From assembly GCF_040712315.1 (NCBI RefSeq), contig NC_134014.1, positions 40,847,634 through 40,911,633 on the forward strand: a stretch of DNA of 64,000 nt, in the 5' to 3' direction. Numbering within the stretch: the first letter of the stretch is position 1; each line of letters starts with the position of its first letter. Source of the stretch: Castanea sativa (Eukaryota; Streptophyta; Magnoliopsida; Fagales; Fagaceae). Position numbers and translations under genes: made by a program. The notes under the pieces were generated by a model, which made no database searches, was not told where the DNA came from, and saw only the letters and a list, made by a program, of their open reading frames with translations. This document shows, in pieces, positions 56,652 to 64,000 of the stretch.

Positions 56652-59472
56652 CTAGTGTGGAACATGGCCGCTTGTGGAAGCGCCACGGGACTGCGGACAT
56701 TTTCTGCGGTTATGCCTGGAAGCATGACACAGACCACATGTCTGCTTGGGTTGACTCTCTATCAAATCTGCGTCCTCCCTCTGCCATCCCGGTTCTTGAT
56801 CCTTATTCCTCACTCCATCCATCTCATTCCTTATTCGTGACTTCACCGGTCGACCTTTGGCCCACAACAATGCCGGATTAGGCAACCACTTTGGCCCACA
56901 ACAATGCCGGATTAGGCAACCACTTTGGCCCCATGGGATCCCTCCATAATGACTATGACTTAGGAACCACAAATGCATGCTCATAAGTGTTAAAGGCATG
57001 GTTCAAACCATAACATGGGTGAATATACGTGGTTGAATCAATATGTAAATAGTCACATACTCTAATTGCATGTGAACACGGGATCCCTATATTTTGCCAT
57101 TTCTCACAACTGCATGTTTTTTCCTGTAACCGAACTTCGTAATTGTGGTTTCCCCCTCCTGCGCTACACGTGTTGAGCTGGGTAATTACTTGAAATATCA
57201 GCTCTTCATTGCTAAATGGCTTGAGATAGTGTTTCTCAGATTTACGCTTATTTCCATCCCACGTGGATAAGGCATATTCACTCCATTTCTTACCCTCTGA
57301 TAACTCATAATGGTATTCTTTGTGCCGGTCGTGGAAATATTGAACAAGTTTGTTCCAAGTGAACTCAACCAACGCGGCAATAGGAAGGCCCCGTGCACCT
57401 TTCAGTACACCATTGAAACACTCTGATATATTGGTTGTCATTGCCCCAAAACGTCTCCCACCATCGTGTGACTGGGTCCACATATCCACAGACTCGCTCA
57501 TTAGGTATGTGTATGGAAGATAATCTTGATTCTTTTCCTTACCATCCTTCCCCGTCACCTTTTTCTTCTTCCTAATGGCCTCAATTTCCACCTGCTTAAT
57601 GGAGTCCATTATGGTACCAAATTTAACTACCTGACTAGCATATCCCGCTTTCAACGCCGCTGACTTTAGAGTCGAGTTCTGAAAATAGGTGTTGAAGTTG
57701 CTAGCAACATGTCGAAGGCAATATCTATGAAATACCCCTGCTTTTCCATCATCCCTTCTAGGCCAGTTTGCAATGGCGTTTTTGATACCGAGATGTCGGT
57801 CAGAAATTATGCAAATGCCGTCATCAGGTATCAGGTGGCCAATCGTTTCTTTAAGGCATCGTAAAAACCACCTCCAACTGGACCCTGACTCACAATCCAC
57901 AACAGCAAAGGCGAGAGGGAATACCTTGTTGTTAGCATCGGTTGCCATTGCGACCAACAACTTTCCCTGATACTTACCATACAGATGGGTCCCATCAATA
58001 CTAATAACTGGCTTGCAGTATTTGAATCCTGATATGCATGGACCGAAAGACCAAAACACATAATGCAACAATACGGTGTGATCTTCATCGGTGGGTGTGA
58101 CACGATAGCAAAACTGGGTAGTCGGGTCCTGATCAATATACGCCATTAGCAACTTTTGCAGCCTTTGGTAAGATTCTTCCCAATCTCCAAACATAAACGC
58201 AATCGCCTTTTGTTTCGCATCCTATACCTTGTAGTAAGAAGGCTTATGGCCATTATATTTCGTCTCTATCAGAGATCTGAGATGCTTAATTTGAGTAGTG
58301 TGATCCTCACGTAACTTGTTATGGATTTCTGCTGCAATAAAATTACAACTCATCATTCTACCATCATTTCGCACCCCAGTCGGTATACACGTGTGAGGAC
58401 CCACATACACGGTGACCATCCATAGATTTTGGAGCTTGGGCTTCATAACTGCGTAGACATACCACTTGCATGACTCATGCACGCATTTCGCACAAAAATT
58501 TTTCCTCATCGACCTAGTGATCTTAAAGTGTTTGTTTTCCTTGAGGGCACAAATTGTTAATACGCGCTTCACCTCCACTTTACTGGCAAAAGTCAACCCT
58601 TTGCACAAATTCATCCCCTCTCTCCAAGTAGACACAAATGGCACCTTAATATGCGAAGGATCAACCATATTTTCCCAAGTATTTGCAGAGAATGACAACG
58701 CAGGAGGTGCGTAGGCAGGGATTGTGTTCGTAATGATTTGGACACTAATAACATTGTCTGCATCAAGTTCAGTACCGTCCAATGTCTCATCGTCATCAAT
58801 GTCCCTCTCAAAGTCCTGAAAGTCCCTTCTGTCAATCATGTCTTCATACTCATCTTTATCGGCAAAATCTTCACCGTTAATGGCAAGATTCTCATCAACA
58901 TAGTCGTCATCATCATTGTCATCATCATTGTTAACGGCAGTAGTCTCATCAATGTAGTCGTCGTCGTCATCATCATCATCATCATCATCATCACCATCGG
59001 CATGAACATTATTATCCTCTACATGTGTAGAATACTCATATTGAGCATCCGGAATCGTAACTTGTAAGCTTGTGGTTGTTTGTTGGATATCCTCTTGCCA
59101 TCCTGCACGCGGCTCCAACTGTATGTACAACTCAATGTTACTTACTTCAGCTATACTCTCTAACTTGTCAAACATGATCTTTACATGTCTATCTGTTTCT
59201 ATCACCATATACTTGTAATTAATACGGTGCTTGAAGATTTCATTTGGCATACGATAAGTAATTTGTATGTTGTGCACATCAGGATTCTTACACAACTCTT
59301 CCATGACAAATATCTTCAATTCATCAAGGGTTTTCAACCTACGATCAATTTGGGCATAATAGGTCTTCATACCCGGCCCCTCAAATGGCAATCCCTTGTT
59401 CGCATTGGGATTCTTAAGCGAACCACCGTGGTATATGATTATAACAATATCAGGCATTGTGAACCTGTTCAA
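56652..59472 (-). pseudogene. MuDR-type MULE transposase, broken by stops and a 34-bp duplication
   Basis: Cut-and-paste transposase. The minus-strand frame starts at ATG 59472 or, more likely, 59457 (MPDIVIIIYHGG). Residues 1-130 resemble the PB1-like N-terminus, followed by long Asp runs (about 59030-58850). The MuDR zinc/WRKY-like segment (FKITRSMRKNFCAKCVHESC) ends at a TAG (58224-58222) where the family has Trp (YYKV-W-DAKQKA). The second part (58194-56953) holds the MULE catalytic domain with SIDGTHLYGKYQGKLLVAMA, ISDRHLGIKNAI and HRYCLRH, then the SWIM finger CSCEKWQNIGIPCSHAI. A TAG after VVPKS and a 34-bp duplication (56856-56923) cut off a C-terminal zinc knuckle (CGLCHASRHNRRKC). 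All catalytic segments look present, so decay is recent. Confidence 0.9.
56856..56923 (-). repeat. 34-bp perfect tandem duplication in the transposase
   Basis: Two identical 34-bp copies (56856-56889 and 56890-56923) starting tttggcccacaacaatgccg. 34 is one more than a multiple of three, so the duplication shifts the frame before the C-terminal zinc knuckle. Confidence 0.95.
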
Positions 59473-60399
59473 GTCAAGTCCTATATTAGTTAAATCACAT
59501 AGTCATAAAGTGAGGGAAAAAAGTAATGCAATCTTACAAATGAACATATTCAAGCCAGGTTATAGAGTGCCCATTAATATCTAAAGGCCAAGACGTAATC
59601 CTTCTAATCCTAGTGGATGGAGAGACAGAATTATCTATTACTCCATTGTGTGGTGACCTATAATGCCTAAAAGGGTTCTGAAAGAACTAGGTGGGTAGAG
59701 GAGCATGATTACATACCCATTCATTACATTCATTCACTACCCATTTCATACCCAAACCAATGATAAATAAAGTCAAAAAAACTTGAAAGATCATGATAAA
59801 AATAAAAGCCTAGAAATGATGAATAAAATTTTGATAATTACATACCCATTCCCATTCATTACATTCATTCACTACCCACTTCATACCCAAACCAATGATA
59901 AATAAAGTCAAAGAAATTTGTAAGATCATGATAAAAATAAAAACCTAGAAATGATGAATAAAATTTTGATAACAAAAACTATACAAATAAATACTCAAAA
60001 AATTAACACTAACAAAACAAAGTTCTATAATTCACAATATTGATAAATTAACTAAGTTATATTAACTATCTACAAAATAAATGGTAAAACTCTTTAACCC
60101 ACACCCATAGACAACATACCCAACTACAATGACAATCAAATTATGCAAACCCTTACCTGAGATATGAATTTGCTAAGAGGGAAGAGCAGTGAGAGTGGAC
60201 AATGTGATTTTGTGAGAGTGGACAATGTGGTTTTGTGAGAGTGAGTGGTGTGAGAGAGTTATAGGTGAGTGAGAGTTAGTAAGGGTGAGTGAGTGAGAGT
60301 TAGTGAGGCTGAGAGGAGCTCTGTTTTTAGGCTTTCTCTGTGAGTGTGTTAATGTGAGTCTCTGTGAGTGTTAATGCCACGAGCTGTGTTTTAAATAAA
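59473..60399 (-). other. Leader region of the transposase gene with a tandem duplication
   Basis: A tandem duplication of about 130 bp spans 59711-59972 (both copies carry 'attcattcactaccca' and 'aaaccaatgataaataaag'). At 60180-60350 a GAGTGA-rich stretch reads on the minus strand as the CT-rich leader CACTCACTCTCAC. A TATA box is not obvious. Confidence 0.6.
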
Positions 60400-60710
60400 C
60401 TGTCCAGAGGAAATCGAGTCTATAAGACTCGAGTTACTCTGGAAAAACTCAAGTCTCAAAGAATCGAGTTCCATGCGTATGAAAACAGAATTTAAAAATA
60501 AGATATAGTAAAACTCGAGTTTTATAGACTCGAGTTTTATCAACAGTAAAACGAGTTTTAGAGACTCGAGATCTATGTGGCATTTTGTCCACCTCAGCAA
60601 GCGCAAAGCGAGCATAAAGCGAGTTTCTGAGACTCGATTTTTTATGTTAATCTCGAGTTTCAAAAACTCGAGTTGTTATTTTCCTTTATAGTTTCAAACA
60701 ATGCCTAACT
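60400..60710 (-). repeat. Right terminal inverted repeat of the large MULE
   Basis: Contains many CTCGAG palindromes (for example 'actcgagttttatagactcgag'). Its outer 100 bp is the reverse complement of the left end at about 39912-40020, including ACTCGAGTTT.TGAAACTCGAG and the 'gtggacaaa' block. Confidence 0.7.
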
Positions 60711-61881
60711 TACTATATTGATGCCATCCACACTGCTAATTTGCACATTCCCCCCATAGGATGATGCATAGAAGTAATGTTTTTATTTTTTATTTTTGTT
60801 TGTTGTGGTTGAAAGACACAACAATTGTTTTAAACGGTGTTTTTTCTTCTAACAAATGACATTTGAAACATGTCATTTCAAGGTTTTTAAAACGTTTGGT
60901 ATGCCACATGTAATAACGGGAGTGAATTGTAGATTAGGCTTCCTCCATTATATATAGTAATAGATATAGATTTGTTTTTAAAATTGATTTTATGATTGGA
61001 AAAAAAGTTAGTAATAAGTTAATAAAAACTAAGATTTTATGTTTAGCTAAAAAATTAAGAAAATCACATAAGAATGATAATAAAGCAATAGAGGAAAAAT
61101 TGATTGATAAAACATTAAAACTAGAGAAAAGGATGATAAGAAATGGGAAAACATGATATTAACCATTAAACTTTTGTGTCTATTCAAAAAATTGATATCC
61201 ATTAAAACTTTTTTTTTTTTTGGATAAAGCAGTAGAGGAAAATTCGATAAGAAAAATGTGTCTATCTAAAAAATTGATAAAGCAGAGAAGACATGTCGAT
61301 AACAACAATGAAATTTAAAGGAAGAAAATGACAATTCACAAGAATATTAAAAGATTTTACTTGTAATTTTGAAAAGAGATCGAATTTGATAAGGGCAGAG
61401 TGTAAAACCCATGTTTTACTCCATGCAATAAAAGATTGTCATATTAGTTTTTTACTTGAAACTTAATACATACGTAATAACATCTTAATAAATTCGCACT
61501 TAAGTTGAATCTTCAAAAAGATACGAGAATTAATCAAGTGTAGTTATGCCTATTTTTTAATATGTAATATGATGATATGTCATATTAGGATTGGAGTGAG
61601 TAAAAATTGAGTTTTAAATCGCATCCTTATAGAATTTCATCTATTTTAAAAAACTTTTATTTTGTAAAGAATAATCGGAAACAAAGTTGAGGACTTGGAA
61701 TTGAAAACTAGGGTTGGAGAAGAACAGCCCATGGGCCTTAGCCATCCAACCTAGACGGGCCGGAGTAAAGTCGGTTAGGCCCAATTAAAGCTGTAGCGCG
61801 CTTTGCAAAATAGCAGAACTACCCTCCCCACTTCACCGTATTTTCAAACCCCACCACCTTTCCCACTCGAAAACCCAGAAA
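60711..61881. other. Intergenic, upstream of the NEMP-like gene
   Basis: AT-rich to about 61680, then less so (cggtaggcccaatt, gggccttagcc). The last 180 bases form the gene's promoter and leader. 'gacgggccgg' and 'agcccatgggcctta' are the type of GGGCC elements common upstream of housekeeping genes. Confidence 0.4.
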
Positions 61882-64000
61882 ATGTCGGGTTCTGCAAAAC
61901 CGGTTCGGATCTCCGCCCGATTTCCCTGCCTTCTCTTCCTCGCAATTTCGGCCTGGGCTTCCATTGCCTCCGCCACTGAACCTTCTTTGGGTACCATTTC
62001 TTCCATTACATGTTCAATTTCGCAATCTAGGGTTTTATTTTATTGAAATTTGTTTAGTAATTGAAAGCATTAAATAGTATAATTAGATTTTCTTTTTCTT
62101 TTTCCATCATATATGGTTCTGTTTGGTGTCAAAGAAAACTGAGGGAAAAAAAATGTCATTTTTATCTTTCTAGGGCAAACAATGACAAAATACCATTTTA
62201 CAGCCAGTTGATTAGTAACAGAGTTTTAGGTAAAATTATGTTTGATATTATTGCTTATTGTTGTAAAATGTTTCAATTTTTATGGTGAGGAAAATTATTT
62301 ATTATCTTTCTCATTATGCAATGGCATTTGATTCAGTTAATTTGATAGAATTAACTGTTCCATTTCAGTTTTTTTTTTTTTTTTTTTTGATGCAAATTTG
62401 ATTCTTAGATACCAAGTTTGGATGGTATGCCCTCTGTTTGGTTTTCAAAAGGTTGGCTCGAGAAATGAAGTTTTAGGGGAGTGAGAGTTGTGTTAGGTAC
62501 ATTTTGAGGTAGAAATTGGTGTGGGTTTTGAATGGGTGGATGGGTAATGGTTTTTTGCTTTTATCTTTTCGGTTTCGCAGTTGTTGGTGAATCTACTAGG
62601 CTGCAGCTATCTCATGGCTTGCCAGTAAATACTTCTACTGGTTCAAAGCCTGGCACTTCAGTGGTTTGTGAAAGAGTTCATATACGGGGATTGCCGAGGC
62701 TTAAAAATCTTGGAAAAATTTCCCACGTAGTGAAGGTGAATGTGTCGCAAAGAGATCCAAGCATTCGTACATCGAAAACCGAGGTTTGTTTCCATAGGTG
62801 AGTCATCATATCATGCGGTTTTCACTCCTGACTTTGCATGACTGATTTGACTGGATGGGAAAAATAGGTTTCTGTAGTATAATTCTGTATTCTTGAGGTT
62901 ATAATTCCTTTTAGTGTTGCTGTTCCTTTGTTGTAGTTGGCATATGTGTAGCAATTTTGTATTTGTTCAAGATCAAGAATTCTACTACTTGGTCTAATCC
63001 ATTATTTAAATATGTTGGGAAGTACACATATGGAAGAGCGATTTTGGCTGTATAGCTGTAGTAACAATCTCAAATAACAGAGATTTTGAATTTGGTTACA
63101 TTTACTCAATAATTTTAATTGATATCTTAATTTTAAGAGTATAATGCTGAATTAACTTTTATTAATGAGGTAACCGTCTGTCTCAATTCTCAGCTAACAA
63201 TTAAGTAATTTTTTTTAATATTCATTTTTAAGTGGTTAGAAATAATACTAGTTGAGTCAAATAATGGTTGAAGCATATGTTACCAATTTAAAAGTATATT
63301 TTTAGTAATTAAGAGTGGAATGTTTACTTTGCAGGAATGTCTCTCTTGGCATTGGGATGTGCCCTCAAGGTCTGTGGGAGAAAGTTGTTAAGGGATCTTG
63401 GGTTAGGTCCATGTCACCTTTTGATCACAGGATCTTAGATATACGGACTGCTGGTTCGTCCTTAGAACCCTTTGAGGTGTCCATTGGAGAAGGTAATTAT
63501 TTTTTGTTTAATCTGTGGATACCTTTTTACCTCCCATATCTATGAAACTAGTAACTTGTTCCATTACTTTGTTGTTTTTTTCTGCAGAATTTTATTTGTA
63601 TCGCATAATATGTTTAATCCTGGGAATAGTTTTGATGAGCCTGGCATCCCCTCTGAGCAAGTCACTTGTATTTTATTATGGAGGTGCAATGTCAATCGGG
63701 GTCATCCTTGTAATATTGATTATCCTTTTTCAGGTAATATAGTTTTCCATTACTATTAATATTATGGATATCATATACAATTTTAAGCTGTGAATGTAAT
63801 TTGAATTTTCTGTTAAGATTTATTGGACTTGCCAATTAAGTATTTAGTCCATGTTAACTAATCAGTTATATTTTCCAAGAAACTTGTTGCTCAACTAGTT
63901 GGCAAATCCTGGAGTTTCCAAAAGAGACATTTAAAAGGTTCAAAACCCCCTCCCTTAATTATTGAATTATCAACAAACAAAAAAAAAAAAAAAAATCAGT
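61882..64000 (+). CDS. NEMP/PNET2-type nuclear envelope membrane protein (DUF2215), 5' part
   Basis: Integral membrane protein of the inner nuclear envelope in the NEMP family. Plant members (PNET2) help chromatin organisation. Exons 61882-61990, 62581-62797, 63335-63492 and 63588-63733 join in frame with GT-AG borders; the gene runs past the window edge. The N-terminus is a signal peptide (about residues 1-31, FPCLLFLAISAWASIASA). Lumenal motifs follow (CERVHIRGLPRLKNL, VCFHRNVSLGIGMCPQG, SPFDHRILDIRTAGSS). Exon 4 encodes the first two membrane segments (YRIICLILGIVLMSLA, GAMSIGVILVILIILF) separated by SPLSKSLVFYY. The ATG is the first in a GC-richer leader. No lesion; probably functional. 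Confidence 0.88.

Larger units (their letters stand above)
39912..60710. mobile_element. Very large Mutator-like element (MULE) with PMD gene, transposase and captured host gene pieces
   Basis: Related inverted ends, rich in CTCGAG palindromes, lie at about 39912-40150 and 60400-60710. A plant mobile domain gene runs rightward from the left end. A MuDR-type transposase runs leftward from the right end. Both start after similar CT-rich leaders (40230-40380 on plus; 60340-60180 on minus). Between them are a 204-codon minus-strand ORF and pieces of three host genes in plus orientation. Alternatively, 55560-60710 could be a smaller separate MULE, because CTCGAG-bearing sequence also occurs at 55560-56070. 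About 20.8 kb if single. Confidence 0.6.

Noticed and set aside
58738..59067. Ile/Val-rich plus-strand frame
   Set aside because: It is the reverse of the Asp-run codons (GAT/GAC) of the transposase N-terminal region.

Overview
The window looks like nuclear DNA of a woody eudicot. It has long AT-rich intergenic stretches, plant-type GT-AG introns, nested Ty3 and Ty1 retrotransposons, MULEs, L1 LINEs, a tRNA-derived SINE and only two ordinary host genes. The SINE and the Tat and SIRE-like element styles resemble those of Fagaceae such as oak, but that is an inference from pattern memory, not a search.

Layout. (1) 1055-20804 is a decayed Ty3/Tat-type element with gag, protease, RT, RNase H, integrase and an antisense ORF. 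A 7,016-bp Ty1/copia (SIRE-like) element on the minus strand is nested in its RT (5-bp duplication GCGCC). A 1,931-bp solo LTR is nested in its antisense ORF (duplication TAGAG). About 10.8 kb remains when both inserts are subtracted. The copia element carries gag and a plant 'Transposase_32'-type ORF but no visible pol, and both its outer ends are U5 ends. (2) 20805-28212 holds a tandem AT-rich repeat with a MITE, two more solo LTRs (22057-22861 and 25593-26350), an L1 relic and a TRIM candidate. (3) 28213-32974 is a three-exon DUF4228/PADRE gene. (4) 33818-35542 is a Pack-MULE with ~270-bp inverted ends, a 9-bp target duplication and a captured first exon of the autophagy gene ATG3. (5) About 39912-60710 is best read as one very large MULE. 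A plant mobile domain (PMD) gene runs inward from the left end and a MuDR-type transposase runs inward from the right, as in the convergent MuDR layout. Between them lie fragments of three host genes in one orientation: a xylose-type sugar transporter, an ML-domain lipid-binding protein and replication factor C subunit 1. The PMD and transposase genes both carry nonsense codons. (6) 61882 to the window end is the 5' part of a NEMP/PNET2-type (DUF2215) nuclear-envelope membrane protein gene.

The DUF4228 and NEMP-like genes look intact and functional. Nearly everything else is mobile DNA or its debris. Many stop codons in the relics are TAG or TGA where the family has Trp, Gln or Arg, which fits decay of methylated cytosines.
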